Below are positions 48,012-57,660 of a DNA stretch of 64,000 bases, piece by piece. The position numbers were made by a program, and so were the translations under genes. The DNA is from JASGDN01 sp049840815 (GTDB taxonomy: Bacteria; Chloroflexota; Chloroflexia; Thermomicrobiales; UBA6265): NCBI GenBank assembly GCA_049840815.1, contig JASGJI010000011.1, forward strand, positions 372,001-436,000, in the 5' to 3' direction. Each line of letters starts with the position of its first letter. Within the stretch, counting starts at the first letter, position 1. Below the pieces are notes generated by a model. That model was not told the DNA's origin and did no database searches. It saw nothing but the letters and a program-made list of their open reading frames with translations.

Positions 48012-48150
48012 GGAAGGAAAAGTCTTCTTTTTCTGAAGAAAAAGAAGCAAAAAGACTTCATTCGTTTGGAGCCGAGGCGGTACAACCGCATGAATCCAAA
48101 CGGATAAAAGTTTTTTAGTTCTTTTTTCAAAAAAGAACACTCTTCCTTTT
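48012..48150 (+). repeat. Dispersed repeat, copy 6
   Basis: This is the only copy in a divergent gap, between uvrB and degP. It is followed by the TATAAATCC flank. The rest of the 513-base gap (48,151-48,439) carries CACGC/GCGTG and the TTTCATGCATCTGAAA palindrome near 48,315-48,345, which could belong to the degP promoter. Confidence 0.9.
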
Positions 48151-48439
48151 TATAAATCCCGGCAAGAACTCCCCATCCGCGGGACGTGGCGGGAAAAGGC
48201 CATGGACCAAATCAGGCGCGCGGTGGGGTGTCACCCGCCCGCGCGCCTGGATATTCTGGCGAAAAGCGTGCGGGGCTTTGCCCCGTTCCATCTGTCTCCG
48301 ACATTACATTTCACGCATGTAAAGCGTGTTTCATGCATCTGAAACCTCCCGGTTCGGGTACCAGAATGGCAGTGTCCGTGCATCCGAGAGCGCGGAGATG
48401 CCGCGCCACTCGCCCGTATCAACCGGAGACGTCATTCAT

Positions 48440-49928
48440 ATGCCCAACACGTCGAAGACCCCCTCGCGCCGCCTGCGCGCCGGCCTCGCGGCCGCGCTGC
48501 TCGCCGGCACGGCGCTTGCCGGCTTCGGCGCCGGCCACATCGCGCTTGCCGCACCCGAAATCGGCGGCCCAGGCCGTCCAGCCGGCCCCCGCTCAGATCA
48601 CCCCGGCCACCCCGGCCCGGGCCCTGCCTGATTTCGCCGATCTGGTCGCGCGGGTGAAGCCCGCCGTGGTGACGGTCACCACCGAGATGCGCCCCGACGG
48701 CGAGGGCCGGCCGACGCCATTTGGCCGGCAGCCAGGCCACTCGCGCGGCGGCGAGGCGCGTGGGTCAGGTTTCATCGTCGATGCCGACGGCACCGTGGTG
48801 ACCAACAACCACGTGGTGCAGAACGCGCGCGCGGTCAGCGTCACGCTCGATGACGGCACGAAGCTGCCGGCCCGCGTCATCGGCCGCGACCCGCGCACCG
48901 ACCTCGCCGTGCTCAAGCTCGAGGCCGGCCGCAAGCTCCCCTTCATCGAACTGGGAACTCCGCCCGCGTGCGTCCGGGCGAGTGGGTGATCGCCATGGGC
49001 AATCCGTTCGGCCTGGGCGGCACCGTCACCGCCGGCATCGTCTCGGCGAGCAACCGCGACATCGGCGCCGGGCCGTATGACGACTTCATCCAGATCGACG
49101 CCCCGATCAACCAGGGCAATTCCGGCGGCCCGCTGTTCACCCAGGACGGACGCGTGGTCGGCGTGAACACCGCCATCCTCTCGCCCTCGGGTGGCAGCAT
49201 CGGCATCGGCTTCGCCATTCCCTCGGACATGGTCCGCACCGTGGTGGCCGACCTGAAGGCGAACGGGCAGGTGACGCGCGGCTATCTGGGCGTCGGGAGC
49301 CAGGGCGTCACGCCGGCGATGGCCAAGGCGCTGCGCCTGCCGGACAACAACGGCGTGCTGGTGGCCAATGTCGAGCCGGACTCGCCCGCGGCGAAGGCCG
49401 GGCTGCAACCGGGCGACGTGATCCTGTCGCTCGACGGTCGCAAGGTCGGCGACGCCGCGTGACCTCGCGATCGAGGTGGCGCGCATCAAGCCAGGCAACG
49501 AGGCGCGGTTCGACATCCTGCACGACGGCAAGACCCGCACGGTGACGGTGGCCGTCGCGGCCATGCAGAACGACCGCACCGCCGAGCGCGCGCCAGATAC
49601 CCAGGGGGAGCCGCGTGTCGGTGTGGCGCTCGCGCCGCTGACGCCGGAGGTCCGCGACCAGTTGCAGCTTCCCGAGCACACCACGGGCGCGGTGATCGCG
49701 CAGATCCAGCCGGGCTCGCCCGCCGAGGAAGCGGGGCTGCGCGAGGGCGATGTCATCGTCAGTGTCGGCAGCCGGATGGTCGGCTCGCCGGACGAGGCGG
49801 CCCGTGCCATCCGCGCGGCGGCGAAGCAGGACCACGCGGTGGCCCTGCGTATCCTGCGGGACGGGCGCGGCGCCTTCGTGGCGATCGACATGGCGGCCCC
49901 GGAAGAGGCGGAAGCCAGCCAGGGCTGA
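48440..49928 (+). CDS. degP: DegP/HtrA-type periplasmic serine protease, frameshifted
   Basis: This is a periplasmic protease and chaperone of about 495 residues. ATG 48440 follows GGAGAC. A signal region (RLRAGLAAALLAGTALAGF) is followed by the protease domain: His in VVTNNHVVQNARA, Asp in RTDLAVLKLE and Ser in INQGNSGGPLFTQDG. Two PDZ domains follow, with GYLGVGSQGVTP and GLQPGDVILSLDGRKV, then RVGVALAPLTPE and AGLREGDVIVSVGSRM. Frame changes lie near 48,570, 48,955 and 49,460. Confidence 0.92.
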
Positions 49929-50153
49929 TCAGGCGGTGCCGGCCGGAATCGCCCCCTCCCGGCCGGCGACCCGGACCACGGCGGCGAGCAGACGCAGCGC
50001 CTCCGGCCCGCCACGGTCCGCAAGCAAGCCTGATTCGATCTCGCCGGCCAGGATCTCCGCCTGGCCGGCGAAGGTTTCAACGGCACGCCGCAAGGCCGCC
50101 CGGGCGAGTTCAAGCTGCGTGTCGTCCGGCAAATGGTCCCACTCCAGGAACAT
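49929..50153 (-). CDS. Small hypothetical helical protein
   Basis: This is a 74-residue protein starting MFLEWDHLPDDTQLELARAA, rich in helix-forming residues (LRRAVETFAGQAEILAGEIE). Its stop is adjacent to the degP stop on the opposite strand. An in-frame ATG at 50222 would add 23 residues. No family is recognised. It may be a conserved acetic acid bacterium protein. The gap after it (50,154-50,635) holds a repeat copy and no gene. Confidence 0.45.
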   Translation of the reverse strand: MFLEWDHLPDDTQLELARAALRRAVETFAGQAEILAGEIESGLLADRGGPEALRLLAAVVRVAGREGAIPAGTA

Positions 50154-50370
50154 GGGGTGTATTCCGATACGCCGTTCTGGCGAATACGCCGCGGAGGAGA
50201 CCACGCGGTCAGATGGGAGCACGGTAGCCGGACATCGTTAATGATCCGTTTGCCCCCCGGACGCCCGCTCCGCCCCGGGGCGCTGGCCCATGCGTGCCAA
50301 CGTCATATCGATGTCCGCGGATCGTGGGCCATGGAAAAGCCCGGCACCGCATAGGGAATGCACGACCGGA

Positions 50371-50514
50371 TAAAAGAAAGAGTCTTCTTTTTTCTGAAGA
50401 AAAAGAATCAAAAAGACTTCATTCATTTGGAGTCGAGGTGTTGCAACCGCACGAATCTAAACGGATGAAAGTTTTTTGGTTCTTTTTTTTCAAAAAAGAA
50501 CACCCTTCCTTTCT
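50371..50514 (+). repeat. Dispersed repeat, copy 7
   Basis: This copy has longer T runs in both hairpins (one extra base each) and AAAAAGAATC in place of AAAAAGAAGC. The TATAAATCC flank follows. It lies between two minus-strand genes. Confidence 0.9.
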
Positions 50515-50635
50515 ATAAATCCAAGAAACCAACACTCACAAGCCTCGAGCATCGGCCCTGGATATTAACCAGATCGGCCTGAGCGCAACCGGGCAAAATC
50601 CTGGGCAGGCGGAGGCGCGTCGGAACGCGCCCTTG

Positions 50636-51082
50636 TCACCGGGTGGCACGTGTCCCCTCCGCCTCGCATCCTCCAAGCTGGCAGATATGTCGCCAGTGCG
50701 GTGGGGAGACCGGCACCACCGACAGGCGCGACAGGCGGATCAGCGCCAGCCCCTCCAGGGCCGGGTCCGCCTTCATCGTGGCCAGCGTGACCGGCCGCGG
50801 CAGCGTCGCCACCGCCCTCACATCCACGGCGACCCAGTCGCCGCCCTCGGCGGTCGGATCGGGATAGGCCTCGCGCACCACCTCGACGAGGCCGACCACC
50901 TCCTTCCCCACGTTGGAATGGTAGAAGAAGGCCTGGTCACCCAGGCGCATGGCCCTGAGATTAAGCTTCGCCGAATGATTGCGCACGCCGGTCCAGGGCT
51001 CGACACCGTGAGCCACCTGTTGTGCCCAGGAGAACGCATCCGGCTCGGACTTGACCAGCCGGTACCTGGCGCGCCGGCCCAC
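50636..51082 (-). CDS. EVE domain protein
   Basis: This is a 148-residue protein made of one EVE (PUA-like) domain. Signatures are YRLVKSEPDAFSW, WTGVRNHSAKLNLRAM, QAFFYHSNVGKEVVGLVEV and VAVDVRAVATLPRPVTLATM. Such proteins bind modified bases in DNA or RNA and resemble human THYN1. It starts 5 bases after the stop of the YciI-like gene, so they are co-transcribed. The pair is conserved in many alphaproteobacteria. Confidence 0.85.
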   Translation of the reverse strand: MGRRARYRLVKSEPDAFSWAQQVAHGVEPWTGVRNHSAKLNLRAMRLGDQAFFYHSNVGKEVVGLVEVVREAYPDPTAEGGDWVAVDVRAVATLPRPVTLATMKADPALEGLALIRLSRLSVVPVSPPHWRHICQLGGCEAEGTRATR

Positions 51083-51087
51083 CGCTG

Positions 51088-51381
51088 TCAGGCAACTTTC
51101 GCGCCGTCCTTGAAGACCGGGCGGAAGGGCCGGATCACCACGCTTTCGAACAGCCCCGCCCGGGCGTAGGGATCGCTCGTGGCGAAGCCCTCCGCCTCGG
51201 CCCGGTCATTCACGTCGATGACCAGGAGGGAGCCGCATGGCCGGCCCTCGATGTCGAGCATTGCGCCGGCCTCGACGAGCTTCGATTGATAGGTCTGAAG
51301 AAAGGCCAGATGCGCCGGCCGCGTGGCCAGCCGGGTTTCCAGGCTGCCGGGCCGGTCGGAGCAGATCAGGACGAAGAGCAT
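51088..51381 (-). CDS. YciI-like protein
   Basis: This is a 97-residue protein of the YCII family, beginning MLFVLICSDRPGSLETRLAT. The His-Asp pair expected in the active pocket can be placed in RPAHLAFLQTY and the segment IDVNDRAEAEGFATSDPYAR. It lies directly upstream of the EVE gene. Its substrate is unknown. Confidence 0.85.
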   Translation of the reverse strand: MLFVLICSDRPGSLETRLATRPAHLAFLQTYQSKLVEAGAMLDIEGRPCGSLLVIDVNDRAEAEGFATSDPYARAGLFESVVIRPFRPVFKDGAKVA

Positions 51382-51413
51382 CGCGGTTTCCTCTGTGACA
51401 CCGGATGACTCTA

Positions 51414-51511
51414 GAGCAACATCGGCCTGCCCGGAACGGGTGGGCCGATGAAGTTGCTCGCCAAAACAAAAGTCTAGAGCGCGCTGGCCGTTTACGGTCA
51501 GCGCGCTCTAG
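51414..51511. repeat. Two adjacent hairpins bounded by TCTAGAGC
   Basis: The first hairpin pairs GAGCAAC (51414-51420) with GTTGCTC (51453-51459) and, inside, ATCGGCC with GGCCGAT. The second is CTAGAGCGCGCTG...CAGCGCGCTCTAG at 51474-51511 with a loop TTTA. They lie between the divergent YciI and ccmC genes. They look like dispersed intergenic repeats rather than terminators. Confidence 0.65.
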
Positions 51512-51577
51512 GGTAATGCCGCGTGGCTTCAAACAGACCCGGCCCTCCGCTATGGTCGGTTGCCAAGGACACACGCC

Positions 51578-52366
51578 GTGGACGCCAGCACCGCCACACC
51601 GCCGCGTTCCGCAACCCCGGGAACGCGGGCGGGCCGCAACCTGCACCGCTTCGCCAATCCGGGCCGGTTCCTGCGCCTGTCCGGCGCGGTGCTCCCCTAT
51701 ATCGCCACCGCCGCCCTCGCCCTCACCCTCACCGGCTTCGTCTGGGGCCTGTTCTTCGCCCCCGCCGACTGGCAGCAGGGCGATGCCGTGCGGATCATGT
51801 ATGTCCATGTGCCGTCGGCGTGGCTGGCCTCCTTCGGCTATGTCTCGCTGGCCATCTGCTCGGTGCTGTCCCTGGTCTGGCGCCATCCGCTGGCCGACCT
51901 CGCCGCCGCCGAGATCGCCCCGGTGGGCGCCGCCTTCACCGCCCTGTGCCTCGCCACCGGCAGCCTGTGGGGCAAGCCGATGTGGGGGGCGTGGTGGGTG
52001 TGGGACGCGCGGCTGACCTCGGTGCTGGTGCTGTTCTTCCTCTATCTCGGCCATATCGCCCTGGTGCGCGCCTTCGACGATCCGCAGCGCGGCTACCGGG
52101 CCGGCGCCATCCTCGCGCTGATCGGCATCGTCAACCTGCCGATCATCAAGTTCTCGGTCGACTGGTGGAACACCCTGCACCAGCCGGCCACCATCAAGTT
52201 CACCAGCGCGCCGACGATGTTCATGGGCATGCTGTGGCCGCTGCTGCTCTGCGCGCTCGGCTTCACCCTCGGCTTCGTCGCCATCGTGCTCGCCCGCACC
52301 CGCGCCGCCGTCATGGAACGGCGCATCCGCGCCCTGCTGATGGCGCGCGCGCAGGAGGCGGCGTGA
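51578..52366 (+). CDS. ccmC: Haem exporter/cytochrome c maturation protein CcmC
   Basis: CcmC is the inner-membrane protein that loads haem onto CcmE. The 262 residues hold six hydrophobic segments, the tryptophan-rich haem motif WGAWWVWDARLTS and flanking His residues in IMYVHVPSAW and WWNTLHQPATI. GTG 51578 follows AAGGA and is chosen over TTG 51560. The gene is first in ccmC-ccmD-ccmE. The other ccm genes (A, B, F, G, H) are not in the window. Confidence 0.93.
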   Translation: MDASTATPPRSATPGTRAGRNLHRFANPGRFLRLSGAVLPYIATAALALTLTGFVWGLFFAPADWQQGDAVRIMYVHVPSAWLASFGYVSLAICSVLSLVWRHPLADLAAAEIAPVGAAFTALCLATGSLWGKPMWGAWWVWDARLTSVLVLFFLYLGHIALVRAFDDPQRGYRAGAILALIGIVNLPIIKFSVDWWNTLHQPATIKFTSAPTMFMGMLWPLLLCALGFTLGFVAIVLARTRAAVMERRIRALLMARAQEAA

Positions 52367-52369
52367 ACC

Positions 52370-52558
52370 ATGGATCATTTGACCTATATCATGGCCGCCT
52401 ACGGGCTGGCGGTGCTGATAGCGGCAGGCTTCGCCTTCGATGCCTGGGCCCGCATGCGCCGCGCGCGCCAGCGGCTCGCCGCCATCGACCCGAGGGAATC
52501 ACGGCTCGACACCCGGCATAAGCCGGACCCGACGCCCAGCGCCACGAGAGGCTCATGA
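52370..52558 (+). CDS. ccmD: Haem exporter protein CcmD
   Basis: This is a 62-residue protein with one membrane segment (YIMAAYGLAVLIAAGFAF) and a basic, Arg-rich tail, as CcmD has. It helps release holo-CcmE from CcmC. It starts 3 bases after the ccmC stop and overlaps ccmE by four bases. Confidence 0.88.
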   Translation: MDHLTYIMAAYGLAVLIAAGFAFDAWARMRRARQRLAAIDPRESRLDTRHKPDPTPSATRGS

Positions 52559-53223
52559 CCCGCAAGCGCCGCCGGCTGATCCTGCTTCTCGTCTGTGGCC
52601 TCGGCCTCGGCTCCGCCACCGCGCTGGTCCTGACCGCCTTCAGCGACAACATGGTGTTCTTCCTGGCCCCGTCCGACATCGCCGCCAAGGCCCCGACCGG
52701 CGGCCGCACCTTCCGGCTGGGCGGCCTGGTCGAGGCCGGCAGCGTCGAGCGCGTGCGCCAGGACGGCAAGCCCGCGGCCCGCTTCCGCGTCAGCGACGGC
52801 GCCGCCTCGGTGAGCGTCACCTATGTCGGCATCCTACCCGACCTGTTCCGCGAGGGGCAGGGCGTGGTGGCGCTCGGCGCGGTGCAGCCGGACGGCACGT
52901 TCCGCGCGAGCGAGGTGCTGGCCAAGCACGACGAAACCTACATGCCGAAGGAAGTGGCGGACGCGCTGCAGAAATCCGGCCACTGGAACCCCGAGAAAGG
53001 CGCCCCGCCCCCGGCGGCGAGCTGGAACACGCTCGCCCCCGGGCCGGCAGCGGCAGTTGAGCCAATGACAGAAACGCCACCCCCCGCCGAGACGACGGAG
53101 CCCACCGCCCCCGCGAAACCCGCCGAGCGCCCTGCCCTGCCGCCCGAGATCGGCGGCGCGCCCGGGCCGGAACCGACACGCTACGGGGACTGGCAGCACA
53201 AGGGGCGGTGCACCGACTTCTGA
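52555..53223 (+). CDS. ccmE: Cytochrome c maturation haem chaperone CcmE
   Basis: This is a membrane-anchored periplasmic haem chaperone of 222 residues. One N-terminal helix (RLILLLVCGLGLGSATALVL) precedes the beta-barrel. The haem-binding His lies in VLAKHDETYMP, in the H-x-x-x-Y form. The C-terminus is unusually long and Pro/Glu-rich (about 80 residues). ATG 52555 overlaps the ccmD stop. A repeat element follows and no ccmF is seen, so the operon ends or is split here. Confidence 0.92.
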   Translation: MTRKRRRLILLLVCGLGLGSATALVLTAFSDNMVFFLAPSDIAAKAPTGGRTFRLGGLVEAGSVERVRQDGKPAARFRVSDGAASVSVTYVGILPDLFREGQGVVALGAVQPDGTFRASEVLAKHDETYMPKEVADALQKSGHWNPEKGAPPPAASWNTLAPGPAAAVEPMTETPPPAETTEPTAPAKPAERPALPPEIGGAPGPEPTRYGDWQHKGRCTDF

Positions 53224-53261
53224 GACCGGCCAGCACCGGGGAAAATCCGTGGCTGGGCGGC

Positions 53262-53400
53262 AGAAAGGAGAACTCTTCTTTCTGAAGAAAAAGAAGCAAA
53301 AAGACTTCATTCGTTTGGAGCCGAGGCGCTGCAATCGCACAACTTTAAACGGATAGAAGTTTTTTGGTTCTTTTTTTCAAAAAAGAACATTCTTCCTTTT
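53262..53400 (+). repeat. Dispersed repeat, copy 8
   Basis: This copy has a shorter first hairpin (TTCTTTCTGAAG) than others and ends in CATTCTTCCTTTT. It fills the convergent gap between ccmE and the glycosyltransferase. Confidence 0.9.
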
Positions 53401-53471
53401 GCAACGTGTCATCCCGACACACGGAAGTACCGGTCAGCGGCCCCTTCATCCCGCCCCATTTTATTCTTATA

Positions 53472-54684
53472 TCAAAACGTCGCCATGGCCTCCAGGCGGT
53501 CGAGCAGATCGGTGAAGCCCCGTTCGTCGACCGTCCGCCCCGTCCGGGGCGATCTCGGCGCCCACGTAGGAGATGCGGTGCCGCATCGCCTGGCAAAGCC
53601 CGAGGTGCCAGAGGTTGATCCGGTCCGGCACGGAGATGACGCCAAGCGCGCAGCCGGGCTCCGAGAAGATGATGTTGTGCAGCCCGCTGCCGTCCTCGCC
53701 GAGCACGATCCGGGCGGCGCGGAACAGGCGGGCCTGCGCCGGCAGGCTCAGCGTCTCCGGGCGTACCGCCGTGTAGCCACGGGCCACCGCGATGGCCTCC
53801 GACCCGCTCGCTGTTCGCGATCGGCCGCTGCGTGCCCCAGCCGCGCCGGCTGACATCGAGACGGGGGGCATCGGGCAGCGCCGCGGCCTCGGCGGGGTCG
53901 ATGGGAAGCGTCTCGAAGGGTCTGCTTGAGGGCTTCCCAGGCCTCCCTGTGCACCGGCCGTCCCAGGCGAAATCCCGACTTGACGCCGGACGGCATGCCG
54001 AAGCGCTGGAACCGGTTGAACCGGCTTTCCGCCAGCCGCCCCACCGACGCCCCGGCGACGCCCGCGGCGAGCAGGAACGGCGCCGCCCAGGGCGGCAGGC
54101 ATCCGAAGCGGAGGCGGTTGGTCCAGGGCTCATCCATCAACCGGGCAAGGCGCAGCCGTGGAGCGTAGTCCAGGATCCAATGACCGAAAATGTCCTGGCC
54201 GGGACTGGCCATCAGCAGGATGGGGTCGGAATGTTCCTGGATCTCGGCCGGATCGAGATCGAACGCGAAGGATTTCTGGTCCGCCGACCAGGTGAGCCCC
54301 TCGCCGATGACCTGCCCGATATACCAGCGCGCGAACTCGGTACCCCAGTTCAGCGCGTCGCCAACCAGCGCCACGCCGTGCCGCGGGTCGAACGGCAGCC
54401 CGCAGGGGCCGAGCGTCGAGCATGTCGTTGAACAGCATCTGCCCGTTGGCGATGAACACGTCGTCCGCATGCGCCCGCGCCCAGAATCCGGCGCATCTCC
54501 ATGTTGAACGGATCGATGCCGACAAGCGAGGAATCGTCGCCGCTCGCGCCCTGCTGCGCCAGCAGCTTCTGGTAGCGCAGCCTGCCCCCCAGGGCGGTGA
54601 AGCCGTTCCGGTCCCCCGAGAACCCCGGATAGAGCTTCCGGTCCAGGATGAAGTCGATCTCGACAAGATCAAGCTTTATGCGCA
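53472..54684 (-). CDS. Glycosyltransferase family 61-like protein, frameshifted
   Basis: This is a protein of about 400 residues. ATG 54684 begins MRIKLDLVEIDFILDRKL. Pieces in order are FTALGGRLRYQKLLAQ, FGHWILDYAPRLRLARLMDE, RLFRAARIVLGEDGSGLHNI and IFSEPGCALGVISVPDRINL. The GEDGSGLHN-IFSEPG segment is typical of GT61 (DUF563) enzymes that make surface glycans. The end TDLLDRLEAMATF fits a stop at 53472. At least four frame changes (near 54,500, 54,425, 53,920 and 53,810) split it. The acceptor is unknown. Confidence 0.65.
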
Positions 54685-54965
54685 TGCCGGCTCCGGCGTT
54701 TCCCCACATGTCCCGCGGGAGGCACCCGGCGCTTCCGGGGTCGGACCCAGGTATTGAGTCACCGGGACTGTCCTTTGATCTTGTATCAGCGGGTGGCACC
54801 CGGGCAGTACGTCGCACCATTCCGTACAAGGTCTGACTTTGACCTGATATCAACCACCCTGTCCGCCGTAAACATCATTCTGGTGGCCTCGTTTCGCCGC
54901 CATCCGCGCCGGGCGCGGGCGGGCGGGCGGCGAAACCGAACGGCGCGCCACGGCGCGTGCCCTCC

Positions 54966-56901
54966 CTACCAGGTGGTCAGCGCGGCACGCTTCCATGTGT
55001 TCGTCGCGGTGCAGACATAGACGTAGCTGGCATTCGCGGTGATCTGGCCCGCGACGCAGGCGGCCGTGCTGCTGGCCGGGGTCGTCAGCGTGACCTGGAG
55101 CTTGCCGGACAGGACGAGGTTGCCGGATTCATCCAGCCTCGCCACCGTGGTCGCGACATTGCCGGTCGTGACCTTGGCGAACTGCCACCCGCCGACGGTG
55201 CCGGTGCCGGGCTGGTTGAGGAACCACGTGCTGCCATCCGTGCTGGCGCAATTCCACTGCGCGTAGCCCCCCGAGGCCGCCACCGCCGGGGCGCCGCCGA
55301 TGGCGAACCCGGGCGCCGATACCTGTCCCGCCACCGCGAGCGTCCCCGCGAGGGTCGCGTTGCCCCAGACATCCAGATGGAGGTTGACGCGCACATCATC
55401 GGTCCCGGCGAGGGATTCGCCGAGCACGATGCCGCCGGTGTGGCCGAGGCCGCGCTGATTGACCAGATAGGTCACGCCGTCGCCGCCGTCGCGGTTCCAT
55501 TGCAGGAACCCGCCCTCCGACGTGATCGGCGCGGTGGTATCCGCATGGATCGAGCCGCCGGTGGACGTGATCCGGCGCTGGTAGATGTCGCCATAGCCGG
55601 TGCCCCATCCGATCGTCGCGCCCGCCTCGACGCTCGGATCTCGGGTTGCCGTTGGCCTTGTCGATCTGCTCCACCACGTTGCCGAAGCTGGCCACCGGGA
55701 CCGTCACCAGGAAAACGTCGCCGGCCTGGAACGGAACGGTGCCGGCGGTGATCGTGACGGTGAAGGGGCCGGCATAGGCCGACCCCACGGCGAGGGTGGC
55801 CGGCGTGGCCGCGACACTGGCGGGGGTGGTGACGTTGAAGGCGGTGGCGGAGGTCGCGGTCAGCGTATAGGTGCCGGCCGTTGCCGTGGCGTTGATCGTC
55901 AGCGCCCCCGCGACGCCGTTGCCCTTGTTGCCTGACCCGGCCGTGATCGCGCTGCCGGTCTGGTAGCCGAGCGCGTAGATCGTGCCACCGCCGAACCAGT
56001 GAACCCGGTTGCCGTAGGAGGCCCCGCCTCCCGTCGTGCCGTTGCCGAACACGAGCGCCCGCCCGGTGCCGCCGGGCTGACGCGCGACCGCGACCCGGCC
56101 GACCTGGTTGTTGTCGGAACTGGCGAAGACCACGGCGTCCCCGTTGTTGTGCCAGATGCGCAGCAGCGGCAGGGAGTTCAGGGAGAAATTACCCGGAGAG
56201 CCGATCTCGCCGTCGAACCGCACACCCGTCGCCGGATAGAGCACGGACCGCCCGATGACGCTGATCTCGTTGTCCTGCGGGTCCTGCGTGTCGGTGATGG
56301 TGGCGGTGGTGAACAAGGCGCCCAGCACCCGCGGCTCGGAGTAGCCGAAGCGGAAGGTGCTGTAGTTGATGGAGGCGGCGGAGAGGCAGGTGGCGGCCAG
56401 CCCGTTGCAGTCCAGCACCAGGTCGAGCACGTCGTTCTTGTAGAGGCGTTGATTGCCGGCGGGCCTGATGGTGAGCATCGTCGCCCCGGCGGCGCCTTTC
56501 CACACCAGCGAAGTGACCGCCAGGAAGGTGTCCGGATTGAGCGTGTCGCGCGAGATACCGTTGCCCACTCCCTGCAACCCGACGCCCGGGGCGCCGATCG
56601 TCAGGGGGGAGGCGATCGGCCAGCGCCCGGCGGGAAGGTGCACGATCGCGCCGCCGGCCGCCGACGCCGCGTCGATCGCCGCCTGAATGCAGGGCGCGAC
56701 GTCGTGCGCGCCGTCCCACACGCAGGCGCCGAAATTGCGGGCCTTGAACTCGTCCGCCAGATGTTCCGAGAGCGTGCGCGCCTGCGATGTGCCCTGGGCG
56801 ATGATCGGGGCCGACTGGGGCGGGATCGCTCCGTATTGCGCCATGGCGGGACTGGCGAGGCTGGCGACGGCCGCCGCGAGGACGGCGAGGGGGACACGCA
56901 T
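54966..56901 (-). CDS. Secreted beta-helix protein with pectate-lyase-like fold, frameshifted
   Basis: This is an exported protein of about 645 residues. It starts at ATG 56901 with a signal peptide (LAVLAAAVASLASPAMA). The N-terminal part has the beta-helix entry CIQAAIDAASAAGGAIVHLP, common to pectate-lyase-3/tailspike proteins, followed by repeated Gly/Asn-rich strands. The C-terminal part (GLGHTGGIVLGESLAGTDDV, then WFLNQPGTGTVGGW) looks like a phage tail-fibre-type end. The frame breaks near 55,600. Its role may be polysaccharide binding or cleavage. It follows GT61 on the same strand, upstream of it. Confidence 0.65.
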
Positions 56902-57660
56902 GGGGCAATGACCTCTCATGGATGAAGGACCGCGGACGGACGCGCCGGGATGAGGAACCCCGGAGGCCTCGGAGCGGACATGTTGGCAAGGCGATGTGAC
57001 AGGACGCGCACCGGCGCCCGGACGCCGGTCGGCGCGCGGGGCCGGACGGAACGGGCCACGCGGGGATGTCTCGGGAAGATGGATCGGGAAGCGGTATATC
57101 AGCCCGCTCCCGCGCGGGAGCATGGGCATAGGCGGAAGACGAGGCGACGGCTGCCGCGCGAACAGCCTCTCCCGCTTGGGAACGGGACATGGTACGGCCG
57201 TCGCTCCTTGAAATTTATCCTGACCACCCTGTCCTTGGAAGATATTTTTCCTATTTCCTGATGAAATCGGAGCCCCTGCCCCTGCATTTCCATCGGGGCG
57301 AACCGCGGACCGTTCCAAAGAGGGCCGGCAGCCCCCATCCGGACGCGTGGCCTCCCCTCCTCAAGGCGGTGATCCGGCAAGCCGTGACCGGGAACCGGGG
57401 CGCCGGGTTCTTCCGCGCCGCCGCGCGAAGGCAGGCGGAGGCATGATCCGGCCCGGATGGCACGCGCCGTCCCTGGACACCCTCCTGATCCAGCGGATGT
57501 GCGGACCCGTGGCGGCGGCTTGTGCGCGGCCGGGGGGTTTCGCAGTCGGTCCGTCATCCCCAACTGGCAAACTTCCGGATCGATCACGTGGTTGAGATGG
57601 ATCCCCGCGATCCCGCGGGATCCCGCGAGCGTGCCGGCCATTCAGGGGGAGAAGAACAGG
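56902..57660. other. Intergenic region without a supported gene
   Basis: This 759-base gap separates the minus-strand beta-helix gene from crtY. Several short frames exist but none has a ribosome binding site and a plausible product. An AT-rich stretch near 57,210-57,265 may hold the promoter of the beta-helix gene. The motif ACCACCCTGTCC at 57223-57234 recurs at 54853-54864, upstream of GT61. Confidence 0.4.

Noticed and set aside
57189..57446. An 85-residue frame in the gap before crtY
   Set aside because: It lacks a ribosome binding site, overlaps an AT-rich promoter-like stretch and shows no protein-like pattern.
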